From Pseudomonas lijiangensis (GTDB lineage: Bacteria; Pseudomonadota; Gammaproteobacteria; Pseudomonadales; Pseudomonadaceae), in the NCBI RefSeq assembly GCF_018968705.1, contig NZ_CP076668.1, positions 3,235,001 to 3,299,000 of the forward strand: DNA of 64,000 nt. Reading direction: 5' to 3'. The position numbers were made by a program, and so were the translations under genes. Below, one piece after another: positions 17,961 to 26,978 of the stretch. The notes beneath the pieces were generated by a model. It did no database searches and was not told the origin of the DNA. It saw only the letters and a list, made by a program, of their open reading frames with translations. How positions within the stretch are numbered: position 1 is the first letter of the stretch; each line of letters opens with the position of its first letter.

Positions 17961-18444
17961 AGCACATCATCGGCATGCCGTTGCAGCTCATCATCATCGG
18001 CATGCTGCAGTCGTTCATCATTTTCATCATCAGCATGCAGCAGTTGTTCATCATGTCCATGCTCATGCCAGCCATCGGCATCATCTTGCAGGTCATGCCG
18101 TCAGCCATCATGGTGCATTCCATCATGCACTTCATCATCGGCATCGACATCGACATCCCCATCATCGGCATGTTCATGGACATTGCCATGGCCGCTTCCG
18201 ACATGCACATCATCGACATGTTGGCGCACTGCATCATGACCGGCATGCCGCAGTTCATCATCATCTGCATCATTTCGGCGTTGTTCTTGAACATGGCCAT
18301 GTCCATGCCAGCCGCCGGCTTCATGGTGCACATCATGCCGTCTTCGACCATGGTGCAAGTCATGGTCGCCATCATCATCGGCATGCCCATCATTGGCATC
18401 ATCGGCATGTTGGCGCTCATTGGCATCTGCATCGCGTTCATCAT
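17950..18444 (-). CDS. Methionine- and cysteine-rich low-complexity protein (42% Met)
   Basis: A 164-residue protein in which I count 69 methionines and 15 cysteines. It contains two imperfect copies of a unit of about 52 residues: the first begins TCTMVEDGMMCTMKPAAGMD and the second ECTMMADGMTCKMMPMAGMS, each followed by an NN/Cys segment and MP-MM-C motifs. There is no signal peptide; the N-terminus is MMNAMQMPMSANMPMMPM. The ATG at 18444 has a good AGAGGA site about 8 bases upstream, supporting real translation. Dense MxxM, MxM and C motifs suggest Cu(I) or other soft-metal binding, a sacrificial oxidant sink, or sulfur storage. I do not recognise a named family. Monocistronic. Confidence 0.75.
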   Translation of the reverse strand: MMNAMQMPMSANMPMMPMMGMPMMMATMTCTMVEDGMMCTMKPAAGMDMAMFKNNAEMMQMMMNCGMPVMMQCANMSMMCMSEAAMAMSMNMPMMGMSMSMPMMKCMMECTMMADGMTCKMMPMAGMSMDMMNNCCMLMMKMMNDCSMPMMMSCNGMPMMCCTC

Positions 18445-18840
18445 GGTGAAATCCTCTTCAATTTGACGATAGGGTGTGGAGCTGATGGGGGCCGATTCTA
18501 GGCTCAAGCGTGGACACGGCAAGATGCTGGCAAAACAGCACAGGATGCTGTCGGGACAAGCGGTTTTGCGCCAATTACCGGCACCTTGACTGTAGTAGAA
18601 GACAAATGACTGTTATTGCATCCTCCGATAACTTTCCAGCGACAGATACAGCGCAATAGATATCGCCATACGTTCCATGCTCATAACCCAAATGCATATT
18701 TGATCTAAACGGTTCGCAAATAAATGCGCAGATCGTGCCTTGCATAAAGCCCGTTCAACGTCAGTTGGCTCTTCACCCCGCTTGCGATCACGGCTAACCT
18801 TGGCGACCGGTCAGGCCAGCATGTCGCGCCTGCCGATCAA
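18445..18840. other. Spacer between the Met-rich gene and the IclR regulator
   Basis: About 400 bases that must contain the Met-rich gene's promoter (minus strand) and the IclR gene's promoter (plus strand). The stretch around 18580-18740 is AT-richer than the surroundings. I see no clear palindromic operator, RNA gene or further ORF with a ribosome site. Confidence 0.5.
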
Positions 18841-19650
18841 ATGCTCTCGGAAAACACTGCCACGATGGATATCTCTTCGACTCACCCCGCACTCAACGGC
18901 AGCAAGGAAAACGCTGGCGGCGGGCGCGTTCAGGTCATTGACCGCTCGATTGTTCTGCTACGAACCCTGGCTGGCCTCAAGAACGGTGCCAGCGCGCTGG
19001 ACCTGGCGCGGTTGACCGGCATCGATCGCTCCACCATCCATCGTCTGCTCAAGACCCTGACCCACTGGAGCCTGATCGAATCCCAGGGCGCGACCTACCG
19101 CATCGGTCCCGAGAGCCTGATCTATTCGACGGCCTATCTGAACCGCATGAACCTGCGCAAGATCGCCCTGCCCTATGCCATCGAGCTGCAACGGGTAATC
19201 GGCGAGCGCCAGGCAATCGTTTCCCTGTCGATCCCGGTGGGCGATCAGGTAGTGCTGATCGAGCGGATGTGGACACCGACCACACCGCTCAACGTCATCG
19301 TCGACCTGGCCGATCAGTACCCCATCGATGGCAGCCCCAGCGGCCGTGCCGTGCTGTCCACTTACAATGAAGAAGCGGCGCTGAATATTCTGGGTCAGGA
19401 GCGTTATGTCAAAGTGCTGCCCGCTCTGGAAATGATCCGCAGCCAGCAGGACTTCGCCTTCGGTCATGGCGAGTTCAAGCCAGGCCTGTCGTCCGTGGCC
19501 TTTCCCATCCGCCTCGAAACCGGCATGGCCCTGGGCGCAGTGGTGGTGGCGGGCCTTGGGATGGAAGATGAAACCCATCCTGCCTCGCCACTGGCCAGCC
19601 ACGTGCGCCGCGCCTGTGAAGGCATTGCCGCGCAACTGGGCAACCTTTAA
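18841..19650 (+). CDS. IclR-family transcriptional regulator
   Basis: A 269-residue regulator with an N-terminal winged helix (VIDRSIVLLRTLAGLKNGAS and LARLTGIDRSTIHRLLKTL, about residues 37-80) and a C-terminal IclR effector domain (GDQVVLIERMWTP, DGSPSGRAVLSTYNEE, GLSSVAFPIRLETGMALGAV). IclR proteins usually control adjacent catabolic genes in response to an aromatic or organic acid. Its 3' end overlaps the convergent acyl-CoA ligase gene by four bases, so it probably controls that pair and the divergent operon beyond. An alternative ATG lies at 18865; neither has a strong ribosome site. Confidence 0.88.
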   Translation: MLSENTATMDISSTHPALNGSKENAGGGRVQVIDRSIVLLRTLAGLKNGASALDLARLTGIDRSTIHRLLKTLTHWSLIESQGATYRIGPESLIYSTAYLNRMNLRKIALPYAIELQRVIGERQAIVSLSIPVGDQVVLIERMWTPTTPLNVIVDLADQYPIDGSPSGRAVLSTYNEEAALNILGQERYVKVLPALEMIRSQQDFAFGHGEFKPGLSSVAFPIRLETGMALGAVVVAGLGMEDETHPASPLASHVRRACEGIAAQLGNL

Positions 19651-21140
19651 ACCGGCAACTGCGGCCCCAGTGCCGCAAGCAGGCGGTTCTTCTGCACCTT
19701 GCCATAGTGCGAACGCGGCAGCTCATCGATGAAGTAGATCTGTCGCGGAACCTTGTGCCGCGACAGGCTGGCGCGACAATGCTCGGTCAATTGCGGTAAC
19801 GATGGAGCATTCGCCGGATCGACCACCACTGCCGCACACACCTGCTCGCCCCACTCGATGTCCGCCAGACCGAATACATGGGCATCTTTCACGCCGGGAT
19901 GACTCAACAGGCTTTGCTCGACTTCACCGGGTTGCACTGACTTGCCGCCGCTGCGGATGATGTCCTTGCAGCGTCCAAGCACTACCAGTTGCCCGTCCTC
20001 ACGAATCCGGCCCAGGTCGCCACTGCGCAACCAGCCGTTATCCAGCACTTCGGCTGTTCGGGCTTCCTGCTGCCAGTAGCCACTCATCAATTGCGGTCCG
20101 CCCAGCAGAATCTCGCCCATACCATTGGCATCGGGCTGATGAATGCGAATGGCCGCAGAAAACAATGGGCGCCCTACCACCCCTTCGGCGCTTTCTCCGG
20201 CATGGCGTAATGCAGCCATTTGCGCAGCCGCGAGGTAACAGCTCCAGGGCGCTTCGGTCATGCCGTAAAGCACACTGATTCGCCCACTGAACACACTGAA
20301 AGAGCCTTCCAGCACTTCACCGGTCAAGGCCGCAGCGCCAATATCCAGACTTTTGAAAGCAGGCAATTGCACAGGTTCGCTGCCGTTTTCCCGCAGCAGG
20401 CGCAACAACTGGGTCGGCACCAGAGAACTGAAGGCAACCTGCTGCTCGCGCAACTGCGCCAGAAAGGTCTTGCTGTCGAAACGACCACCCAGCACCACCT
20501 GCCCGCCACTGAGCAGATGCGCCAATACCGCCACTGCCGCAATGGGCCACAACGGGCGGACATTGAGCAGCACATCACCGACAGCAGCGCCACGGCCCAT
20601 CACGATGTTCTGCAACACGGCACAAAGGCTGGCATGCCGGTGCATCACGGCCTTGGGCACGCCAGTAGTGCCGCCGGTGTAGTTCAGAGAAGCCAGGGCA
20701 TTGGCCGGTTGTGCGGCGCGTGGCCCGATATCGGCAGGCGTCGTTTCGATAAGCGAACCCAGGGGTAGACAAGCAATACCCGCCAGCGTCAGGTCTTCGG
20801 CAACCGCTGCGTACTGACGGGAAAACAGTAGCAAGGCCGCACCGGCATCGCGCAACTGAGCCAGGAGTTCATCGGGGGCCAGCGCCGGATCAAGTGGCAC
20901 GCGGACACGTCCGTTGGCCATGCAGCCATAGTCGGCGATCAGATAGTCGATACTGGCCTCAGCCAGCAACGCCACCCGCGCACCGGGCTCGATATCCAGC
21001 CGCCCCAGCTTCTGGCCGAAGGCAGTAAGGGCACGGTCGAGTTCAAGAAAGCTCAGGCTGCGGGCACTGGCCGGTTCGCTCAGTGCAGGCAGGTCTGGCC
21101 ATTTTCGGGCGGCCTGCCCCAGCAGAGTACTGATATCCAT
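19647..21140 (-). CDS. AMP-forming acyl-CoA synthetase/ligase
   Basis: A 497-residue adenylate-forming enzyme that would activate a carboxylic acid as its CoA thioester in the cytoplasm. The AMP-binding loop is LNYTGGTTGVPKAVMHRH; later come YGMTEAPWSCYLAA, WLRSGDLGRI and the C-terminal lysine motif PRSHYGKVQKNRLL. The ATG at 21140 is preferred to a GTG at 21149 because it begins two bases after the upstream dehydrogenase's stop. Second gene of a two-gene operon with that dehydrogenase. The substrate is unknown. Confidence 0.87.
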   Translation of the reverse strand: MDISTLLGQAARKWPDLPALSEPASARSLSFLELDRALTAFGQKLGRLDIEPGARVALLAEASIDYLIADYGCMANGRVRVPLDPALAPDELLAQLRDAGAALLLFSRQYAAVAEDLTLAGIACLPLGSLIETTPADIGPRAAQPANALASLNYTGGTTGVPKAVMHRHASLCAVLQNIVMGRGAAVGDVLLNVRPLWPIAAVAVLAHLLSGGQVVLGGRFDSKTFLAQLREQQVAFSSLVPTQLLRLLRENGSEPVQLPAFKSLDIGAAALTGEVLEGSFSVFSGRISVLYGMTEAPWSCYLAAAQMAALRHAGESAEGVVGRPLFSAAIRIHQPDANGMGEILLGGPQLMSGYWQQEARTAEVLDNGWLRSGDLGRIREDGQLVVLGRCKDIIRSGGKSVQPGEVEQSLLSHPGVKDAHVFGLADIEWGEQVCAAVVVDPANAPSLPQLTEHCRASLSRHKVPRQIYFIDELPRSHYGKVQKNRLLAALGPQLPV

Positions 21141-21142
21141 GG

Positions 21143-22165
21143 CTACCACCCGCTCAGGACGATGCGTCCATTGACCTGGCGCGACTCCAGCAGCGCATGG
21201 GCCTCGCTCACCTGCTGAAACGGCAGCACCCGATCGATCAAGGGCCGGACCTGTCCGCTATGGATCAGCGCAAGGGCAACGCGCAGTTCTTCCACCGTGG
21301 CACTGCCCGAACCCTGAACCTTGAGTCGCCGACCGATCAGCAACCCTGGCGCAATCGGCACACTGCCCGGCTGGACATTGCCCAGCACCACCACACGCCC
21401 GCCCAGGGTCATGCTGCGCAAGGTGTCCTCAAGGGTGTGGCCGAGATTTTCCATCGCCACATCCACACCGCGCTTACCGGTCAGTTTCCAGACTTCGGCG
21501 CTGTAGCTGCCGCTGGAAACCACCACGTCATGAGCACCCAGTTGATGAAGAAAATCGCGCTTCGCGGCGCTGCCGGTGACGGCAATTACCCTCGCACCCA
21601 GCGCCCGTGCCAGCTGGATCTGATGCGCGCCAAGACCGCCACTGGCACCGTTGATCAACACGGTTTCGCCCGGTTTGAGCGCCGCCTCGCCGTGCAACGC
21701 ACGCACGCTGGTGGCAATCGGGCAGGAAGCCAACGCCGCCAGGGTGTAATCCAGGCCGTCAGGCAGTTCGATGGCGGAGATCGCCGGAATCCGCAGGTAT
21801 TGCGCGTAGGCTCCTTCAGTGTCCACCGAGGGCAGGCCCAGTGCCCGGCACAAATCCTGGCGTCCGCGCAGGCAGTCGCGGCACTGGCCGCAGAAACGTC
21901 GCTGATAGACCACAACCCTTGAGCCCACCGCCAGTTGCAGGACGCCCGCGCCCACCTCCACGACTTCACCGGCCACTTCATGGCCCAGTACCACGCCGGT
22001 ATGCGCCCCCGGCAGATGGCCGGCACGGTGCAGCAAATCGTGATGGCAGACCCCTGCCGCATGAACCTTGACCAGCACTTCACCCGGACCGATATGCGGC
22101 GTAGGCACTTCTTCGACTTGCAGTTGCTCAGGCCCGCCGAAGGCTTTCAGGACTATCGCTTTCAT
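21143..22165 (-). CDS. Zinc-dependent alcohol dehydrogenase (MDR superfamily)
   Basis: A 340-residue NAD(P)-dependent medium-chain dehydrogenase. Catalytic zinc ligands are in HAAGVCHHDLLHRAGH and GHEVAGEV; the structural zinc cluster is CGQCRDCLRGRQDLC; the nucleotide loop is NGASGGLGAHQIQLA. It would interconvert an alcohol and an aldehyde or ketone in the same route as the acyl-CoA ligase two bases downstream. Transcribed divergently from the enoyl-CoA hydratase operon across a palindromic control region. Confidence 0.87.
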   Translation of the reverse strand: MKAIVLKAFGGPEQLQVEEVPTPHIGPGEVLVKVHAAGVCHHDLLHRAGHLPGAHTGVVLGHEVAGEVVEVGAGVLQLAVGSRVVVYQRRFCGQCRDCLRGRQDLCRALGLPSVDTEGAYAQYLRIPAISAIELPDGLDYTLAALASCPIATSVRALHGEAALKPGETVLINGASGGLGAHQIQLARALGARVIAVTGSAAKRDFLHQLGAHDVVVSSGSYSAEVWKLTGKRGVDVAMENLGHTLEDTLRSMTLGGRVVVLGNVQPGSVPIAPGLLIGRRLKVQGSGSATVEELRVALALIHSGQVRPLIDRVLPFQQVSEAHALLESRQVNGRIVLSGW

Positions 22166-22196
22166 TTTTTATAACCATTAGTGACCCGCTAAGAAT

Positions 22197-22235
22197 ATGT
22201 TCATATAACAAACATGTTGTTTGCATTATGAACAT
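22197..22235. promoter_or_regulatory. 39-bp nested palindrome in a divergent promoter region
   Basis: ATGTTCAT (22197-22204) and ATGAACAT (22228-22235) are exact inverted repeats. Nested between them, with the same centre at 22216, is a second exact dyad CAAACATGTTGTTTG (22209-22223). The element sits 32 bases upstream of the alcohol dehydrogenase start and about 78 bases before the enoyl-CoA hydratase start, in an AT-rich stretch. It is a strong candidate operator for a dimeric or tetrameric regulator, most simply the nearby IclR protein. Confidence 0.65.
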
Positions 22236-22312
22236 CAATTAAGTTTTCCCCACTTTGACGCAGACCTCAAGAGGCAATGCGTCTTTCTTTCACACTCAGC
22301 GAAATCGAAGTC

Positions 22313-23014
22313 ATGACAGTCGAGTATCAACACCTTGGGGAAGGCGTCCTGCAGGTCACTCTCAATCGCCCCGAGCGCCTTAACGCGCTGGACAGCCAGG
22401 CCAAACGCGAACTGGCTGAGATCTGGCAGCGCGCCGCAGACGACCAGAGCGTGCGGGTAATCGTGCTGCGAGGCGCAGGCGAGCGAGCGTTCTGTGCCGG
22501 TTCCGATCTCAAGGAAATCGAGGCCACAGGCGAAGCCGTGAGCAGCGAACTGCTCGCCCGCGCCCTGCCCGGCGTCGGCTTCGATCTGAACAAACCGGTG
22601 ATTGCCGCATTGCACGGTCACACATTGGGGCTGGGCATCAGCCTGGCGATTCATTGCGACTTTCGCATTGCTCGCCATGACACCCGTTTCAGCTTTCCGG
22701 AAGTCCAGCACGGCATGTTGTCGGGTTTCAGCGCCATCACCCTTCCGGGGCTGATCGGCGAAGCTGCGGCTCTGGACATCATGCTCAGCGCTCGCCCGTT
22801 CGATGCGTCCCAGGCACTGGCCATGGGACTGGTCAACCAGCTTGCGGACGACGCCCATGCCAGTGCACTGGAGCTGGCCTCGCGTCTGGCGGCTCATTCG
22901 TCCAAGGCGATGGAATGGACCAAAACTTTGCTGCTGGCCCAGAGAAAGGCCCGACTCAAGCAGCACCTGACGCTGGTCGATCAGGCCCGTCAGGACGTCA
23001 TGCTTTACCGATAA
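22313..23014 (+). CDS. Enoyl-CoA hydratase/isomerase family protein
   Basis: A 233-residue crotonase-fold protein. The oxyanion-hole segments are ERAFCAGSDLKEIE and GHTLGLGISLAIHCDFRIA, followed by FSFPEVQHGMLSGF. It should act on an acyl-CoA thioester (hydration, isomerisation or hydrolysis), matching the divergent acyl-CoA ligase. The ATG at 22313 starts the conserved strand MTVEYQHLGEGVLQVTLNRP and is preferred to 22277. First gene of a co-directional run of five with later gaps of 5-20 bases. Confidence 0.87.
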   Translation: MTVEYQHLGEGVLQVTLNRPERLNALDSQAKRELAEIWQRAADDQSVRVIVLRGAGERAFCAGSDLKEIEATGEAVSSELLARALPGVGFDLNKPVIAALHGHTLGLGISLAIHCDFRIARHDTRFSFPEVQHGMLSGFSAITLPGLIGEAAALDIMLSARPFDASQALAMGLVNQLADDAHASALELASRLAAHSSKAMEWTKTLLLAQRKARLKQHLTLVDQARQDVMLYR

Positions 23015-23104
23015 CCACAATAACCAACACTTTTCGCCTCGCCAGTACTGTCAGGAACACCCACCACCAGGAATGGAAAGCGGCACCCGAATCGGAGCCA
23101 CACC

Positions 23105-25609
23105 ATGTCTCGCCCCAAGACTTTCCAGCCCAGGCTGAACCTGCTGACCGCAGCGACTCTGGGCCTTTGCGCCAACCAGCTGGCATTCGCCGCCGAAAGC
23201 CCCGTTGATACCGCCCTGCAGACCGTGGTCGTGACCGGTGCCCGTGATGAAGGCCGCACCGTGGCCAAGAGTCTGGCACCCATCGACGTGATCAGCGCCG
23301 ACGACCTGGCCCGTTCGGGCAAGCAGAACCTGCGCGATGCCCTGGCTGCCAGCGTACCGTCCTATACCAATGCCGCCGGTTTTACAGGGGGCACCGGGCT
23401 ATCGGTAAAATCGGCAACCCTGCGCGGGCTGGGTGGGAACCACGTGCTGGTGCTGGTCAACGGCAAGCGTCGCCACAACACCTCGCTGATCTTCGTGCAG
23501 ACCGCCGCCACCTCAAGCGGCCAGTCGCCTGCCGACCTGGACCTGATCCCGGTCAGCGCGGTGGACCACATCGAAGTGCTGCGCGACGGTGCAGCCGCAC
23601 AGTACGGCTCGGACGCCATCGCCGGGGTGATCAACATTATCCTCAAGACCAATCGCTCCGGCGGCAGCGCCAGCGCGTTGTACGGGCAATACAAGGAAAG
23701 AGTCGGCGGCAAGGGCAACTTCGGTGCCCGCGGCCAGGGCCAGATCAACCAGGGCTTCGAGCTGCCCAATGACGGCTTTTTCAGCCTCAGTGCCGATATC
23801 GGCATTCAGGAAAGCTCCAACGTCGCGGGCGCAGTGCCAGATCGCACACGCATCTACTTCCCGCAGAACGGCAGCGCCGACCCACGGGAAACCAGCGAAA
23901 GCCGCTATCGCCAGCAACTGGGTCAGCCCCGCTCCCAGACCTATAACTTCGGCTACAACGCCGAGCTGCCGCTGAACGAAGATGTCAGTCTTTATTCGTT
24001 CTCCACCCTCAGTCACCGTAACTCCACCAGTTGGGGGACTTACCGCACCGCCAACTCGCCGCAGAATATCGTCTCGGTGTACCCGGACGGTTTCTCGCCA
24101 CGCTTCGTGGTGGAAGAAGATGACTTCCAGACCGTGTTTGGCGCACGCCATGAAAACCTGCTCGGCTGGCGCTGGGACCTCAGCACCAGCTATGGCCGCA
24201 ACGATGCCAACACCCGCAACGAACGTTCGCTGAACCCGTCGCTGGGTCCGGACAGCCCACGCGATATGGATGGCGGCCATCTGATTGCCAGCCAGTGGAC
24301 CAACAATCTTGACCTGACCCGAGGCTTCGATACCGGCCTGTTCGCCAAACCGCTGAACGTCTCCACCGGGCTGGAATTCCGTCGCGACGGCTTTGGGATC
24401 GAAGCAGGCGAATATGCCTCCTACGCTGATGGCGGCTACATATTCCCTGTCGGCCATCCGCTGGCCGGACAACGCCCGAACCCCGGTGCGCCAGGGCTGG
24501 TGGGGTTCACACCTCAGGATGCACATAACTATTCGCGGACCAACACCGCTGGCTATATTGACCTCAGCCAAAGCCTGACCGAACGCTGGGACGTCAGCCT
24601 GGCCGGACGTTTCGAGCATTACAGCGACTTTGGCGATACCGGCAGCGGCAAGTTCTCGACGCGCTATGCCTTCACACCCCAGTTCGCCGTGCGCGGCACC
24701 ATCAGCAACGGTTTCCGTGCGCCGTCGCTGCAACAACAGTATTACTCCTCGTCGCTCACTGCCTGGCGTACCAGCCCGCTGACCGGCCAACTGGAACAGG
24801 CCGTCACTCGCTATGTGACGGTGGACGACGCTGCTGGCCAGGCTCTCGGTGCCAAGGAACTGAAACCCGAGCGTTCGACGAACTACAGCCTGGGCTTTGT
24901 CGCCACGCCGACGGAAAACCTCGACGTGACAGTCGACCTCTACCAGATCGATATCAAGGACCGCATCCTGCAGACCAGCAACCTGCAAGGCACCGCCGTC
25001 TCCAACCTGCTGGCCGCCAACGGCCTGGACCCGAACCAGATCGTGTCCTACTTCGGCAACCTGGCCGACACCCGCACCCGCGGCATCGACCTGGTGGCCG
25101 ATTACCGTTATGACCTGGGCCGCTATGGCAAGACCAAATGGACACTGCTGAGCAACCAGAGCCTGCAGACCATCGAAAAGATCAAGGAACCCGAATCACT
25201 GGCCGGTACCGGCGTCAGCGCCGTGGGTCGTGATCGTCAGGGCAACCTGACCACGGCTTACCCGAAAAATGTCACCTCCCTGACCGCCGCCTGGCAACTG
25301 GGGGATTTCGACCTGACCCTCAAGGGCACCCGCTACTCGAAAGTCACCGGCCGCAACCAGGTTTCCGCCAGCCGCGACGAAGAAATCCGTCCGGCACTCA
25401 TCACCGACCTGAGCCTGGGTTACTGGCTCAGCGATGCAGTGAAAGTGACCCTCGGTGGCGAGAACATCTTTGATCGCCGACCACAACAGCTCAACGAAGA
25501 AGCCAAACGCTTCTACTTCTTCCCCACCGATAACCCGACCTATAGCTGGTACTCGCCCTATGGGCTTGAAGGTGCCTACTACTTCGCCAAACTTGACGTG
25601 AGCTGGTAA
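23105..25609 (+). CDS. TonB-dependent outer-membrane receptor
   Basis: An 834-residue receptor. Signal peptide ends near LAFA-AE (about residue 32), followed by the TonB box QTVVVTGA. The plug contains LRGLGGNHVLVLVNGKRRH and VEVLRDGAAAQYGSDAIAGV-type elements, and the barrel ends YYFAKLDVSW with a C-terminal aromatic residue. The large extracellular loops and plug style are those of receptors for organic substrates. Its stop is five bases before the MFS gene, so outer- and inner-membrane uptake of one compound are probably co-expressed. Confidence 0.9.
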   Translation: MSRPKTFQPRLNLLTAATLGLCANQLAFAAESPVDTALQTVVVTGARDEGRTVAKSLAPIDVISADDLARSGKQNLRDALAASVPSYTNAAGFTGGTGLSVKSATLRGLGGNHVLVLVNGKRRHNTSLIFVQTAATSSGQSPADLDLIPVSAVDHIEVLRDGAAAQYGSDAIAGVINIILKTNRSGGSASALYGQYKERVGGKGNFGARGQGQINQGFELPNDGFFSLSADIGIQESSNVAGAVPDRTRIYFPQNGSADPRETSESRYRQQLGQPRSQTYNFGYNAELPLNEDVSLYSFSTLSHRNSTSWGTYRTANSPQNIVSVYPDGFSPRFVVEEDDFQTVFGARHENLLGWRWDLSTSYGRNDANTRNERSLNPSLGPDSPRDMDGGHLIASQWTNNLDLTRGFDTGLFAKPLNVSTGLEFRRDGFGIEAGEYASYADGGYIFPVGHPLAGQRPNPGAPGLVGFTPQDAHNYSRTNTAGYIDLSQSLTERWDVSLAGRFEHYSDFGDTGSGKFSTRYAFTPQFAVRGTISNGFRAPSLQQQYYSSSLTAWRTSPLTGQLEQAVTRYVTVDDAAGQALGAKELKPERSTNYSLGFVATPTENLDVTVDLYQIDIKDRILQTSNLQGTAVSNLLAANGLDPNQIVSYFGNLADTRTRGIDLVADYRYDLGRYGKTKWTLLSNQSLQTIEKIKEPESLAGTGVSAVGRDRQGNLTTAYPKNVTSLTAAWQLGDFDLTLKGTRYSKVTGRNQVSASRDEEIRPALITDLSLGYWLSDAVKVTLGGENIFDRRPQQLNEEAKRFYFFPTDNPTYSWYSPYGLEGAYYFAKLDVSW

Positions 25610-25614
25610 GACCG

Positions 25615-26958
25615 ATGAGCACTCCCGGCGCTGTAAACGCTGACACGCAACCCGCAGAAAACACCGAAGCGGTTTTCGACCAACGCCTGTACCGCAAACT
25701 GGCGTGGCGAATCATGCCGTTTCTGTTCCTGTGTTTTGTCCTGAACTGGCTGGACCGGGTCAACATCAGCTTTGCCCACCTGCAATTCAAGACCGACCTG
25801 AACATCAGCGACGCCACGTTCGGCATCATTGTCGGGGTGTTCTCCATCGGCTATCTGCTGTTCGAGATCCCCAGCAACCTGCTGCTGGAAAAGTTCGGTG
25901 CGAAGAAAACCATGACCCGGATCATGATCCTCTGGGGCCTGGTCACCATCGCCACCGCGTTCGCCCAGACACCCGCGCAGTTCTATGTATTGCGCATACT
26001 GCTGGGCGCGGCCGAGGCAGGCTTTTTTCCCGGCGTGATCCTCTACCTGACTTACTGGTTCCCGGCCAGCCACAGGGCACGAATCACCTCGCGCTTCATC
26101 ATGGCGATTGCGGTCTGCGGGATCATCGGCGGCCCGCTGTCGACCTGGATCATGAGCCACTTCGCTGGTCTGGGCGGCTTTACCGGCTGGCAATGGCTGT
26201 TTGTCGTCACCGGTATTCCACCGGTGCTGGCCGGGCTTTTCGCCTGGTACTGGCTGGATGACAAACCGGCCAACGCCAAATGGTTGAGCGATGCCGAGAA
26301 ACAAGCCATTGCCGACGCCCTTGCCCATGAACGCAAACAACGCCAACCGGGTGGGCATCAGCGCTTCGTCGAGGCCTTGAAAGATCGCAAGGTCTGGTTC
26401 ATCACCCTGGCCTACTGCCTGACCATCATGTGCACCGGCAACGTCACCAATATCTGGGCGCCGTCGATCATCCGCGACTCTGGGGTCAGCAACCTCGGGC
26501 ATCTGGGACTGCTCTCGGCACTGCCTTATGTGATCGGTGTGTGCGTGATGCTTTGGGCCTGCCGCCATTCGGATCTGCATCAGGAACGTCGATGGCACTT
26601 CGCGCTGGGCGGCCTGACCGCCGCGCTGGCCATGGCGATCCTGCCGCAAATGCTGTTCAGCCCGTGGTCGGCGATTGCCGTACTGACCGTGATGACCAGC
26701 GGCTATCTGGTAGCCACGTCGATTTTCTGGACCATCCCCACCTATTACCTGTCGGACGGCGCCAAGGCAGCGGGCCTGGCACTGGTCAATTGCTGCGGGC
26801 AGGTCAGCAGCCTGCTGACGCCGATCATGATCGGCTCGATCAAGACCAACACCGGCAGTATCAGCCTGGCGCTCTACATAGTCGCGGCCCTGGTGGCCAG
26901 CGGCACCCTGATCCTCTTGCTCGGCGTTTCACGCCAGTCCTTGCGCGATGCGCCCTGA
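25615..26958 (+). CDS. MFS transporter, anion:cation symporter (ACS) type
   Basis: A 447-residue inner-membrane protein with about 12 membrane segments. Typical ACS-family motifs are LNWLDRVNISFAHLQF in the first helix region, GYLLFEIPSNLLLEKFGAKK between helices 2 and 3, and GAAEAGFFPGVILYLTYWFP. This family imports organic anions such as aromatic acids and sugar acids by proton symport. It directly follows the TonB receptor and precedes the SfnB-like monooxygenase, suggesting transport of the operon's substrate or of its hydrolysis product. Confidence 0.9.
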   Translation: MSTPGAVNADTQPAENTEAVFDQRLYRKLAWRIMPFLFLCFVLNWLDRVNISFAHLQFKTDLNISDATFGIIVGVFSIGYLLFEIPSNLLLEKFGAKKTMTRIMILWGLVTIATAFAQTPAQFYVLRILLGAAEAGFFPGVILYLTYWFPASHRARITSRFIMAIAVCGIIGGPLSTWIMSHFAGLGGFTGWQWLFVVTGIPPVLAGLFAWYWLDDKPANAKWLSDAEKQAIADALAHERKQRQPGGHQRFVEALKDRKVWFITLAYCLTIMCTGNVTNIWAPSIIRDSGVSNLGHLGLLSALPYVIGVCVMLWACRHSDLHQERRWHFALGGLTAALAMAILPQMLFSPWSAIAVLTVMTSGYLVATSIFWTIPTYYLSDGAKAAGLALVNCCGQVSSLLTPIMIGSIKTNTGSISLALYIVAALVASGTLILLLGVSRQSLRDAP

Positions 26959-26978
26959 ACCCTTTTCGAGAGTTGCAC

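Noticed and set aside
17945..18466. Plus-strand ORF of 173 residues rich in Ile/Met/His, opposite the Met-rich gene
   Set aside because: It is the complement of repeated ATG codons (CAT) and has no ribosome site; the minus-strand ORF has one.
18580..18620. Possible CueR-type copper operator (ACCTTGAC near the Met-rich gene)
   Set aside because: The symmetry of a CueR box (ACCTTCC paired with GGAAGGT) is not present.
26430..26978. N-terminal extension of the SfnB-like protein
   Set aside because: It overlaps the MFS gene in a different frame and lacks homology; the ATG at 26979 starts the conserved domain.
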